A stretch of DNA of 64,000 nucleotides from Oribacterium sp. NK2B42. Lineage in GTDB: Bacteria > Bacillota > Clostridia > Lachnospirales > Lachnospiraceae. The stretch covers positions 218,356 to 282,355 of the forward strand of contig NZ_KE384187.1 of the NCBI RefSeq assembly GCF_000424445.1, written 5' to 3'. Made by a program: the position numbers and the translations under genes. Below are positions 7,659 to 16,233 of the stretch, piece by piece (the stretch's first letter is position 1; every line of letters starts with the position of its first letter). The notes below the pieces were generated by a model. The model did not search any database, was not told where the DNA came from, and worked only from the letters and a program-made list of their open reading frames with translations.

Positions 7659-9110
7659 ATGGTTTTCAGTAGTATTCCATTTTTGTTCTTTTTCCTTCCG
7701 CTGTGCCTGATCCTTTATTATCTGGTGCCGTTTAAGGTAAAGAATTATATCCTTCTTGTTTTTTCGCTGGTGTTTTATGCCTGGGGCGAGCCTGTATATA
7801 TTCTCCTCATGCTGTTCGAGACTCTTTCGGACTATACGCTGGGACGGATTATGGACAAGGCTGCAGACGGATCGATCCGCAGGAAAATGTGCCTGGCACT
7901 GTCCGTTATCATCGATCTTTCGGTGCTGGGATTCTTCAAGTATGCTGATTTCCTTATTGAGTCTGTCAATGCTTTTGCCGGTACATCCTTCACACCCCTG
8001 GGCCTCGGTCTTCCTATAGGAATAAGCTTTTTCACCTTCCAGACCATGAGCTACACCATTGACCTCTATAAAAAGGAAGTGGCGGTGGAGAAGAATTATT
8101 TCTATTATCTGACCTATGTTTCCATGTTCCCTCAGCTTATTGCGGGACCTATCGTCAGATTCTCAACTGTTAATGAGGAGCTCCACGAGCGTAAGATAGA
8201 TTTTTCCGGCTTTATCCAGGGCGGTCTCAGATTCCTCCAGGGACTTTTCAAAAAGGTTCTTCTGGCAAACACTATCGGTTCTCTCTGGGAAGTTATAAAG
8301 GCTCAGGCATTTGCCTCAACGGGAGAGCTCAGTGTTGTAAGTGCCTGGCTTGGTGCCATGTGCTTCACTCTGCAGCTATACTTCGATTTCAGTGCCTACA
8401 GTGACATGGCGATAGGTATGGGAAGGATGCTTGGTTTCCATTATCTTGAGAACTTTAATTATCCTTTGAGTGCTGTTTCGGTAACGGATTTCTGGAGACG
8501 CTGGCACATTTCCCTCAGTACCTGGTTCCGTGATTATGTATACATTCCACTGGGCGGCAACCGCCACGGAGAGCTCAAGCAGCTCAGGAATATGTTCGTG
8601 GTATGGTTTCTTACTGGTCTCTGGCACGGTGCTGCATGGAACTTTATTTTATGGGGACTTTTCTACGGAGTGCTTCTGGCACTTGAAAAGAACGTATGGG
8701 GCAAGGCCCTCGGCAGGCTTCCGGGAGTTTTTCAGCACCTTTATGCCATGTTTATCTATGTGACGGGATTTGTAATCTTTGTATTTGATGATATGGGTCA
8801 GCTGGGACATTATCTCAGGATCATGTTCGGAATGTCCGGAGCCTCTGTGGTTAATGCTGATATCCTGTGGTATCTCAGAAACAATTTTCTCATCCTCATA
8901 CTGGGATGCATCATTTCCTTCCCGGTATACCCGTGGCTGAGAGGAAAGCTCAGAAGCGCCGCAAAGGGCAATGGCGGGCTTTCAGAGATGATCACAAGGG
9001 AGACATTTATCACCATCCTAAGGTCTTCCTTCTACATCATCCTGTTCTTCCTGACCACAGCGTACCTGGTAAACGATACCTACAATCCGTTCCTTTATTT
9101 CCGTTTTTGA
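7659..9110 (+). CDS. MBOAT family membrane O-acyltransferase (AlgI/DltB-like)
   Basis: 483 residues with about ten hydrophobic segments. The family core is clear: FNYPLSAVSVTDFWRRWHIS, then LSTWFRDYVYIPLGGNR and LTGLWHGAAWNF with the catalytic His at residue 323. AlgI-type MBOATs move acyl (usually acetyl) groups across the membrane to an extracellular glycan and need a secreted SGNH-type partner. That partner is the DHHW gene 144 bp downstream. The substrate polymer is not identifiable. The start chosen is the first ATG of the frame; the RBS (GGAGCATTA) is modest. Confidence 0.92.
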   Translation: MVFSSIPFLFFFLPLCLILYYLVPFKVKNYILLVFSLVFYAWGEPVYILLMLFETLSDYTLGRIMDKAADGSIRRKMCLALSVIIDLSVLGFFKYADFLIESVNAFAGTSFTPLGLGLPIGISFFTFQTMSYTIDLYKKEVAVEKNYFYYLTYVSMFPQLIAGPIVRFSTVNEELHERKIDFSGFIQGGLRFLQGLFKKVLLANTIGSLWEVIKAQAFASTGELSVVSAWLGAMCFTLQLYFDFSAYSDMAIGMGRMLGFHYLENFNYPLSAVSVTDFWRRWHISLSTWFRDYVYIPLGGNRHGELKQLRNMFVVWFLTGLWHGAAWNFILWGLFYGVLLALEKNVWGKALGRLPGVFQHLYAMFIYVTGFVIFVFDDMGQLGHYLRIMFGMSGASVVNADILWYLRNNFLILILGCIISFPVYPWLRGKLRSAAKGNGGLSEMITRETFITILRSSFYIILFFLTTAYLVNDTYNPFLYFRF

Positions 9111-9254
9111 TGAGGAATGGTTTAATGCTAATGAACCGCTTATCAATAGTGGTTCGCCAAAACCTATGACTGATGCAATGATTTTCAAGGGGAATATTAA
9201 GTTCTCCAACACATAAGATAATTCAAGGCATCGGCGTTTGATAATTGGAGTTTT

Positions 9255-10466
9255 ATGATGCAAAACAAATCGAACAATAATGAAGACAACCTTCTTTGGG
9301 GAGTCCGGAATGTGGGTAATGTCATCACCGTGATGACCGTCACCCTTTCCATACTCATTTTCGGAGTCTGGTTTCTGGCTTCTCCAAAGAAGGAATTCAG
9401 CGAGAGTGAGAACCGTCAGCTGGCATTGTGGCCCACATACACATTCCAGTCACTGAAGGACGGCTCTTACATGAGCAGCATACAGAAGTATCTGTCAGAC
9501 CACTTTCCTGCCCGTGACCAGTTCATGACCCTGAAGACCAAGGCCGAGATTATGATGGGAAAGCAGGAGATCAACAATATCTATATCGCTAAGGACGGCT
9601 ATCTCATCGAAGCCTATGATGAGCCGAAGCAGAATGAAAAGATCATCACCCAGTACGGAAAGCTTTATCAGGACATAACCACTGATGCAAAAAACAACAT
9701 TAAGCTGATGCTGGTGCCTACGGCGGTGACTGTTTATAATGACAAGCTTCCTGCTTCTGCACCCGACAGGGGAGTGCTTAAGCAGCTTGAGACTATGAAT
9801 AAGATTTATGAGGCACGTCCTGAGATGAAGCGCATCGACTGCTTTCAGGGGCTTCTTGAGGCCGCTCAGGATGAAAAGACAGCTTCGGAATTCACGCCGC
9901 TTTACTATCACACGGATCATCACTGGACCACCTACGGTGCCTATGTGGCGTACAGAGAGTATTGCAAGGCCGAAGGCATTGAGCCGCTCCCGGAGGAGGC
10001 ATTCACAAAAACCGTTGTCACAGACAGCTTCAGGGGTACGGTTTACTCAAAGCTCAATGACACCACGGTTCCGGGGGAGGAGATAACCATCTATGAGAAT
10101 CCGGACAATGCTTTGACCGTGGACTACACTGACTCACATGAGGTTACTGATACCCTTTACAACAGGGATTATCTGGAGAAAAAGGATAAGTACTCCATGT
10201 TCCTTAATAACCTTCATCCTCTTATCGAGATTACCAACGAGACTGCGGATTCCGACAAGGTCATGGTTCTCGTTAAGGACAGCTACGCAAATTCCATTGT
10301 GCCGTTCCTTGTAAATCACTATAAGAAGATATACGTTTTCGATACCCGTTACTACCGTTTCGGTCCGGCGTCCTTCATCAACGAACATCCGGAGGTTACG
10401 GATGTGCTGGTGCTTTACAACATGAACACCATTGACACGGATCTCGGAATCGGGGGAATCTTCTGA
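9255..10466 (+). CDS. DHHW family protein (AlgX/AlgJ-like SGNH acyltransferase partner)
   Basis: 403 residues. A short cytoplasmic N-terminus precedes one membrane helix (about 24-42), so the rest is extracellular. The naming motif DHHW is at residues 221-224 in YYHTDHHWTTYGAY. KDSYANSIVPF near residue 340 provides the Ser of the SGNH-like triad. In alginate and related systems such proteins accept acetyl from the MBOAT protein and place it on the polymer. The pairing with the MBOAT at 7659 supports the same division of labour. RBS TTGGAG precedes the ATG. Confidence 0.9.
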   Translation: MMQNKSNNNEDNLLWGVRNVGNVITVMTVTLSILIFGVWFLASPKKEFSESENRQLALWPTYTFQSLKDGSYMSSIQKYLSDHFPARDQFMTLKTKAEIMMGKQEINNIYIAKDGYLIEAYDEPKQNEKIITQYGKLYQDITTDAKNNIKLMLVPTAVTVYNDKLPASAPDRGVLKQLETMNKIYEARPEMKRIDCFQGLLEAAQDEKTASEFTPLYYHTDHHWTTYGAYVAYREYCKAEGIEPLPEEAFTKTVVTDSFRGTVYSKLNDTTVPGEEITIYENPDNALTVDYTDSHEVTDTLYNRDYLEKKDKYSMFLNNLHPLIEITNETADSDKVMVLVKDSYANSIVPFLVNHYKKIYVFDTRYYRFGPASFINEHPEVTDVLVLYNMNTIDTDLGIGGIF

Positions 10467-10496
10467 GGAAACTTCGGTTTAATCGTGACAGTTCAT

Positions 10497-10573
10497 CCGG
10501 CAGACTACGGGGACGGGGTTGGTGGTCCATTTTTCTAAAATGGACCACCAACCCCGTCCCCATGGTCTGCCGG
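10497..10573. repeat. Long GC-rich palindrome (GGGGACGGGGTTGG type)
   Basis: Arms containing CCGGCAGAC, CGGGGACGGGGTTGG and TGGTCCATTTT are almost perfectly complementary over about 36 bp around a 4-nt loop. The core GGGGACGG resembles the other GGGGACGGTTC palindromes in this window. It may also terminate the DHHW gene. Confidence 0.75.
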
Positions 10574-10641
10574 TTGAGCTGTTGCTTTTATGCATCAAAA
10601 ATTATTCTCCTATTATGATTTTTTATACTCCAAAATTTATA

Positions 10642-10669
10642 TTGTATGTTAGAATAATTCCAGTATAAT
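10642..10669 (+). promoter_or_regulatory. Promoter of polysaccharide deacetylase gene
   Basis: TTGTAT (10642-10647), 16-nt spacer, TATAAT (10664-10669). An in-frame ATG at 10668 overlaps the -10 box, so it cannot be the translation start. Confidence 0.55.
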
Positions 10670-10718
10670 GATGTTGATAAATCGATATAACAAATTTGAT
10701 GATAAAGAAGTAATAAAA

Positions 10719-12269
10719 ATGGCAGGTAATTATAATCAAAGATATTCGGATAATCATGCGAGGGGCGGAAGCGGTGTACGCAGCCGAAACGCTTCATATA
10801 ATTCCCGGGGAGTCCGTTCGGGGTCTCGGGGAAGCGGGCGGAGCTCTTCAGGCGGAGGCTCCGGCAGGAACCGTATTATGACCAATGCCGAGAAAGAGGC
10901 TATCCGCGAAAAAAGACTCAGGAGGATCCGCCAGAAAAAGGCGCGTCAGAGGGCTTATACCTACAGGGTTATTTTCCTGAGCGTTTGTGCTCTTTTTGTA
11001 TTTGGCCTCTGGAAGGGCGTTACCGGCATTACCGGCTATATCGAAAACAGCCGTCAGGAAAAGATCGATGCGATGCAGAACATCGAGATCAACAAGGGTA
11101 ATGACGCCATCGATGTAGCCGAGTCAGTGATCACGGTGACAGAAGCAAGCACAGAAGCCACAGTTGAAACCACTGAGGCATATGACCCCACCAAGGTGTT
11201 CTCAAACGGACGTTATGTGGATATAACAAAGCCTATGGTGGCTCTCACCTGGGATGACGGTCCTAACGGAAGTACCGGTGAGGCAATCATGGATGTCCTT
11301 GAAAAATACAATGGTCGCGGTACCTTCTTCATTGTAGGAAACCGTATTGACGAGTTCGCCTCCGAGGTTCAGAGAATGGCTGCGAACGGTCATGAGATTG
11401 CGAATCACAGCTGGGATCACGACACAAAGCTTTCAAAGAATTCTTCTGACTATATCGTGCAGGAATTTGCAAAGACCAATGCAAAGGTACAGGAGGTTGC
11501 CGGCGTAACTCCGGTACTTGCACGTCTTCCGGGCGGAATCATTTCCGATACGGTGAAAAGCAGCATTACGATGCCTCTTATCTTCTGGTCTGTAGATACT
11601 CTGGACTGGAAGCACAAGGATGCGGATAAAGTTATCAGCTCGATAAAATCCGAGGTTACGGACGGCAGCATCGTTCTCATGCATGAGCTTTATAAATCCA
11701 CTCAGGCAGCCTGTGAGCAGATTATCCCATGGCTTGTGGAACAGGGTTATCAGCTTGTGACGGTTTCAGAGCTTATACAGTTCAGAAATGCTGAGGTTGT
11801 GGGCGGAAACGGAAAGCAGTACAGCAGCTTCCCGCCGACAGAAACAGTTGCGGAAACCACGGCAGAAACGGCAGCGGCTTCACCTGAAACCCAGGCGGCA
11901 GCTCCAACCAAAGCAGAAGAATCCGAAGAAGCTTCCTCTAAAAAGTCTTCTTCAAACGATGAGGATTCAGCTAAGAGCAGCAAGAGTAAAAGTGAGGACA
12001 ATGACAATGACAATCACAGCACTCAGGTGATCCCCGGAGTTGATGATGCTCAGGATGAAGTTTCCGAAGTTCAGGATTCACAGGAAAACAGTGATGTGAT
12101 AGAAGCTCCCGCAGAAACCACAGAGGATGATACCTATGTACCAACCACAGCTCAGGAGGCTCAGGCAGTTTCTGAAACTGCATGGTGGATGGCAGGTCCT
12201 TCGGCTCAGGGTGCCCCTGATGGCAATGCCCAGGCTGATGCCATTCAGGCCATAGATGCCCCGGGCTAA
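10719..12269 (+). CDS. Membrane-anchored polysaccharide deacetylase (NodB domain, CE4)
   Basis: 516 residues from the ATG at 10719 (MAGNYNQRY). An earlier in-frame ATG at 10668 lies inside a -10 box and is rejected. Residues 1-75 are Ser/Gly/Arg-rich and cytoplasmic, and one membrane helix follows (about 86-102). The NodB domain has all five motifs: TWDDGP (Asp179), HSWDH (His230 and His234, metal ligands), RLPGG, DTLDW and LMHEL. A long acidic Ser/Thr/Glu/Gln tail of about 150 residues ends the protein. CE4 enzymes remove N-acetyl (sometimes O-acetyl) groups from peptidoglycan, chitin-like or other glycans. Its placement after the acyl-transfer genes suggests shared action on an envelope polymer. 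Confidence 0.92.
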   Translation: MAGNYNQRYSDNHARGGSGVRSRNASYNSRGVRSGSRGSGRSSSGGGSGRNRIMTNAEKEAIREKRLRRIRQKKARQRAYTYRVIFLSVCALFVFGLWKGVTGITGYIENSRQEKIDAMQNIEINKGNDAIDVAESVITVTEASTEATVETTEAYDPTKVFSNGRYVDITKPMVALTWDDGPNGSTGEAIMDVLEKYNGRGTFFIVGNRIDEFASEVQRMAANGHEIANHSWDHDTKLSKNSSDYIVQEFAKTNAKVQEVAGVTPVLARLPGGIISDTVKSSITMPLIFWSVDTLDWKHKDADKVISSIKSEVTDGSIVLMHELYKSTQAACEQIIPWLVEQGYQLVTVSELIQFRNAEVVGGNGKQYSSFPPTETVAETTAETAAASPETQAAAPTKAEESEEASSKKSSSNDEDSAKSSKSKSEDNDNDNHSTQVIPGVDDAQDEVSEVQDSQENSDVIEAPAETTEDDTYVPTTAQEAQAVSETAWWMAGPSAQGAPDGNAQADAIQAIDAPG

Positions 12270-12280
12270 ACAATAATCAT

Positions 12281-12317
12281 GCGTAGCACTTACACCTTAG
12301 GGTGTTTTGTGCTACGC
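12281..12317 (+). terminator. Hairpin terminator after deacetylase
   Basis: GCGTAGCAC-ACACC pairs with GGTGT-GTGCTACGC around TTAG, followed by TTAATATTTT. Confidence 0.7.
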
Positions 12318-12352
12318 TTAATATTTTAAAGAAAAAATGAGGAGACATTATA

Positions 12353-14023
12353 ATGAAATTTTCAGAGATGCCCTATGAACGCATAGATTTCAAGAAACTT
12401 ACTCAGGACTTCAAGGAACTTGAGGACAGACTGGAAAAAGCCGAAAGCGGGGAGGAACAGTTCAGGATACATCAGGAATTCTACCTCCTGTACAATCATG
12501 TGATGACAGAATCACAGATTGCCATGATCCGTTCGGATATCGATATGTCCGATGAAAAGCTTCTTTGTGAGCAGGAATATTTCGATGAGAACATGCCCAT
12601 TTTCCAGAATCTGGTGGTTTCTTATCGTAAGAAGCTTTTTAACTCACCTTTCAGACCTTATCTTGAGGAGAAGATCGGAAAGGTGGCGTTCAAAAACATT
12701 GAACTTGCCATGAAGGCAGTTGACGACAAGCTCATTCCTCTCATGCAGGAGGAAAACAAGCTTCAGACAGAATACAACAAGCTTCTCGCAGGTGCAAGAA
12801 TTGACTGGAACGGGGAAGAGCTGAACCTGAGCCTCATGAGCCCTTATCTCAATCATAAGGACAGAAGCATCAGAAAGGAAGCCTGGGAGAAGTTCAGCGC
12901 CTTCTTCGAGACTCATCAGGAAGAGCTGGATGACTTCTATGATAAGCTCGTGAAGAACAGAACAAAGCAGGGAGAGCTTATGGGGCATGAGAATTATCTT
13001 CCTTTAGGTTATGCCCGCATGAACAGAAACAGTTTTGGGCGCTCCGACATACAGGAGTTCCGGAAGCAGGTAAAGAGAGACTTTGTTCCTTTTGCCGAGA
13101 AGCTTCATGATCTGAGAAGACGTCAGCTGGGACTTAACAAGCTTAGCTACATTGATGAAGGTGTTTACTTTACAAACGGAAATCCGGCACCGGTGGGAAC
13201 TCCGGAGCAGATACTTGCGGCAGGACAGAAGATGTACAATGATCTTTCACCTGAGACCGGTCGATTCATTAACTTCATGTGCGACTCGGAGCTTTTCGAT
13301 GTTCTGGGAAGAAAGAATAAAAAGACAGGAGGCTATATGACCATGCTTCCTGACTATCATGCGCCCTTTGTATTTGCAAACTTCAACGGAACCTCAGGAG
13401 ATGCAGACGTTATCACCCACGAGTGCGGACATGCCTTCCAGGGATACATCACCGCTGACGATCCAATCATAGAGCACAATGACATTACCATGGAAATCGC
13501 AGAGACTCACTCCATGTCCATGGAATTTTTCACCGAGCCCTGGATGCCGCTGATTTTCGGGAATCGCTCAGAGGACTATATAAAGATGCATTTCATGGAT
13601 GCGGTTATGTTCATTCCTTACGGAACCATGGTAGACGAATTCCAGGATATCATTTACAGTGACCCGGGACTTTCACCCAAGGCGAGAAACGAGGTTTGGC
13701 GGGAGCTGGAGCGCCAGTACAAGCCACACCTTGATTACACGGGTAATGCTTATTTCGAGCACGGCGGCTACTGGCAGCGTCAGCACCACATCTATGACAA
13801 CCCGCTCTACTACATCGATTACTGTATCGCCGGTGCCAATGCCCTCCAGTACAAGGTCCGCATGGACAGGGACTACCGAGAGGCCTGGGAAAGCTACCTT
13901 AAGCTCTGCAAGCTCTCAGCTTCGGATTTCTACAACGAGCTCATGAAAAAAGCCGGACTGGACAACGTCTTCGAGGACGGTTGCTTGAAATATATCGTTA
14001 AGAAGCTGGATGAGAGATTTTGA
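12353..14023 (+). CDS. M3 family oligoendopeptidase
   Basis: 556 residues, a usual length for PepF-like M3 peptidases. The zinc site is HECGH at residues 356-360 (ITHECGHAFQGY), with the third ligand Glu in MEIAETHSMSMEFF. No signal peptide is seen, so it is cytoplasmic and probably trims oligopeptides. RBS GAGGAGACATT precedes the ATG. The RsuA gene starts 3 bp after its stop, so the two are probably co-transcribed. Confidence 0.93.
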   Translation: MKFSEMPYERIDFKKLTQDFKELEDRLEKAESGEEQFRIHQEFYLLYNHVMTESQIAMIRSDIDMSDEKLLCEQEYFDENMPIFQNLVVSYRKKLFNSPFRPYLEEKIGKVAFKNIELAMKAVDDKLIPLMQEENKLQTEYNKLLAGARIDWNGEELNLSLMSPYLNHKDRSIRKEAWEKFSAFFETHQEELDDFYDKLVKNRTKQGELMGHENYLPLGYARMNRNSFGRSDIQEFRKQVKRDFVPFAEKLHDLRRRQLGLNKLSYIDEGVYFTNGNPAPVGTPEQILAAGQKMYNDLSPETGRFINFMCDSELFDVLGRKNKKTGGYMTMLPDYHAPFVFANFNGTSGDADVITHECGHAFQGYITADDPIIEHNDITMEIAETHSMSMEFFTEPWMPLIFGNRSEDYIKMHFMDAVMFIPYGTMVDEFQDIIYSDPGLSPKARNEVWRELERQYKPHLDYTGNAYFEHGGYWQRQHHIYDNPLYYIDYCIAGANALQYKVRMDRDYREAWESYLKLCKLSASDFYNELMKKAGLDNVFEDGCLKYIVKKLDERF

Positions 14024-14026
14024 CAT

Positions 14027-14893
14027 ATGCGTTTAGACAAGTATCTTGCCGATATGGGTGTCGGCAGCAGAAGCGATATAAAAAAGGCAATAAGAAAGTG
14101 TAAAGTAACAGTGGACGGAGAGGTGATTCGCGAAGCGGGCTTTGAAGTACCGGAGGGAGTGGTCATAACCTATTTTGACGAAGAAATAAGGTATGAAAAG
14201 TACCAGTATTATATGCTGAATAAGCCTGCCGGAGTTATCTCGGCAAGCGAGGACAAACGTCAGACCACAGTGGTGGACCTGATCCGGGATTCGGAGTTCG
14301 GTGGTCAGGCGCGGAAGGATCTTTTTCCGGTAGGACGTCTCGACAAGGATACAGAGGGACTCCTGATCATCACTAATGACGGACAGCTTGCTCACAGACT
14401 TCTGGCACCTAAGCACCACATAGATAAGGTATACTATGCGGTGGTTTCCGGAGAGGTTAGTGAGGAGGATAGAGAGATTTTCAAAAAAGGCATCCGCTTC
14501 GACGAGCATCTGACGGCAATGCCTGCGGGACTTGAGATCCTTAGTACCGGAAAGACAGTAAAGGAGCTTGCAGATAAGCTTCAGATTACTGTGGATCCGG
14601 AAAGGTTCGAGAGAGTGCGTTTGTCCGGAGCTGATTTTAAAGGCGCAGAGGAAGCTGCCAATGTCAATGCAGAGACATTATGCTCTGAAATCAATGTGAC
14701 GATACAGGAAGGTAAGTTCCATCAGATCAAGAAAATGATCAGAGCCCTTCCGGTCGGAAAGGATGTGCTTTACCTCAAGAGAATGTCCATGGGAAGCATT
14801 GAACTGGATGAAAGTCTCGCACCCGGAGAGTACAGGAGCCTTACGGAAGAGGAGATACAGACACTGAAAGACAGCTGTTCCGGCGAAATCTGA
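14027..14893 (+). CDS. rsuA: RsuA-family 16S rRNA pseudouridine synthase
   Basis: 288 residues. The N-terminal S4 RNA-binding domain (MRLDKYLADMGVGSRSD, about 1-55) precedes the synthase domain with the catalytic GRLDKDTEGLL (Asp about residue 107) and HHIDKVYYAVVSGEV. The C-terminal QEGKFHQIKKM motif is present. The protein is some 45 residues longer than typical RsuA. The extra sequence (about 185-225: GKTVKELADKLQ to the EAANVNAE region) sits before that last motif. The exact target uridine is not certain; RsuA itself modifies U516. It is probably translationally coupled to the upstream peptidase gene. Confidence 0.88.
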   Translation: MRLDKYLADMGVGSRSDIKKAIRKCKVTVDGEVIREAGFEVPEGVVITYFDEEIRYEKYQYYMLNKPAGVISASEDKRQTTVVDLIRDSEFGGQARKDLFPVGRLDKDTEGLLIITNDGQLAHRLLAPKHHIDKVYYAVVSGEVSEEDREIFKKGIRFDEHLTAMPAGLEILSTGKTVKELADKLQITVDPERFERVRLSGADFKGAEEAANVNAETLCSEINVTIQEGKFHQIKKMIRALPVGKDVLYLKRMSMGSIELDESLAPGEYRSLTEEEIQTLKDSCSGEI

Positions 14894-14961
14894 TGCCTGC
14901 CGGGGAGTCTGACGTTTCTTTTGGTGGTTTCTAAAATAGATATACACGGAATGGAGAATGA

Positions 14962-16119
14962 ATGGATAAAAAATCAGTTAGTGAAATAAAGTCAAAGTGT
15001 TTCAATAAAAACGATTGCCGCATAGACCGTATGCGTGCCTGCTATGTTAACGAAGAGAAAGAAAAGATTTCCGCCTTCCATGATATGTTTCTGCAGCTGG
15101 AGGAAGCGGAGAGATCCAAATACTGTGAGATATTTAAGCGCTCCATGTCCGGCAAGTTCGGACGCAATCTTTTTAATGTGGAGTTTCCTGCGGCAGAGGA
15201 GATGCCCGGGGGACACCAGGAATTTTTATATCGCCTTAAAAAGTCGGAGCTCAAGGACGATGCGTTGGTGGAGGAGTTTTTTGACAGGATCATCGGGAGC
15301 TACAGTTATCCCGGAAAGTACCTTATCATACTAAGCCACGGGGTTTATGACATTCCGATGAAGCTTAAGGATCAGACGATCCTCGAGGATGCAAGTGAGT
15401 ATGTATACAGCTTTATTTTGTGTTCCATCTGCCCGGTGGAGCTTTTGAGAGAGGGGCTTTGCTACGATTCCGCGGCTCAAACCTTTTTGAGCCGCACCAA
15501 TGACTGGGGTGTAAAGAATCCGGAATCGGCCTTCCTGTTCCCGGCTTTCAATTTCCGTAACATGGACATTCACAACACCCTTTACTATACAAGGCATCCT
15601 GAGGAGAGACATGAAGAGATAGTACTGGATATTCTGGGAACCGAACTCAGCAGAACCGAAAAGGATCAGCAGCATGTTTTCAGAGAGATCATTGAAACTA
15701 CTCTGTCCGGAGACTGTACCTTTGAGACAGTAAGAAGTATTTCCGAAGAGGTTAACGAGATGATCCGCGAGAATCAGAATGATAAGGATTCAGATGATCA
15801 TGTTGAACTTGGAAAAGGTGAGATCAGGAGACTTCTTGCCTCCAACGGCGCAAGTGAGGAGCAGCTTCACCAGTTTGAAAGAATCTACGAGGAAACAGTA
15901 GGGGACGATGATTCTCCGTTGGTTGCAGAGAACATCCAGGATCAGAAGCACCTGGTAGTGAAGTCACTTACCATGAAGCTTGACATAAAGTCAGACAGCG
16001 CAGACCTCCTGGAGACCCGTGTCATTGACGGCCGGGAATACCTGCTGATCCCCATAGCAGATGACATCGAAGTCAACGGAATAAGGATCCGCCAGAACCT
16101 GAAGCCGGCTCATGCCTAG
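14962..16119 (+). CDS. DUF4317 domain-containing protein
   Basis: 385 residues, starting MDKKSVSEIKSKCFNKND, the conserved opening of DUF4317 proteins of Clostridia. No signal peptide or membrane segment is seen, so it is cytoplasmic. A region near residues 255-320 is acidic and Glu-rich. The function of the family is not known. RBS TGGAGAATG is close to the start. The phosphorelay operon begins about 115 bp downstream. Confidence 0.8.
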   Translation: MDKKSVSEIKSKCFNKNDCRIDRMRACYVNEEKEKISAFHDMFLQLEEAERSKYCEIFKRSMSGKFGRNLFNVEFPAAEEMPGGHQEFLYRLKKSELKDDALVEEFFDRIIGSYSYPGKYLIILSHGVYDIPMKLKDQTILEDASEYVYSFILCSICPVELLREGLCYDSAAQTFLSRTNDWGVKNPESAFLFPAFNFRNMDIHNTLYYTRHPEERHEEIVLDILGTELSRTEKDQQHVFREIIETTLSGDCTFETVRSISEEVNEMIRENQNDKDSDDHVELGKGEIRRLLASNGASEEQLHQFERIYEETVGDDDSPLVAENIQDQKHLVVKSLTMKLDIKSDSADLLETRVIDGREYLLIPIADDIEVNGIRIRQNLKPAHA

Positions 16120-16233
16120 GCTGTGCTGAAATTAACAATAAAAACGCAAATTAAGCATTTCCCAATAATATTTCGCAGTAAAATGTCGATATATCACGTG
16201 AGGCAAAGTTTATTTTTGGTGAAATTGACGAAT

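Noticed and set aside
16123-16233. GTG start giving a 37-residue longer permease-kinase
   Set aside because: The extra N-terminus is not hydrophobic in a family-like way and the GTG has no RBS; ATG 16234 fits better.
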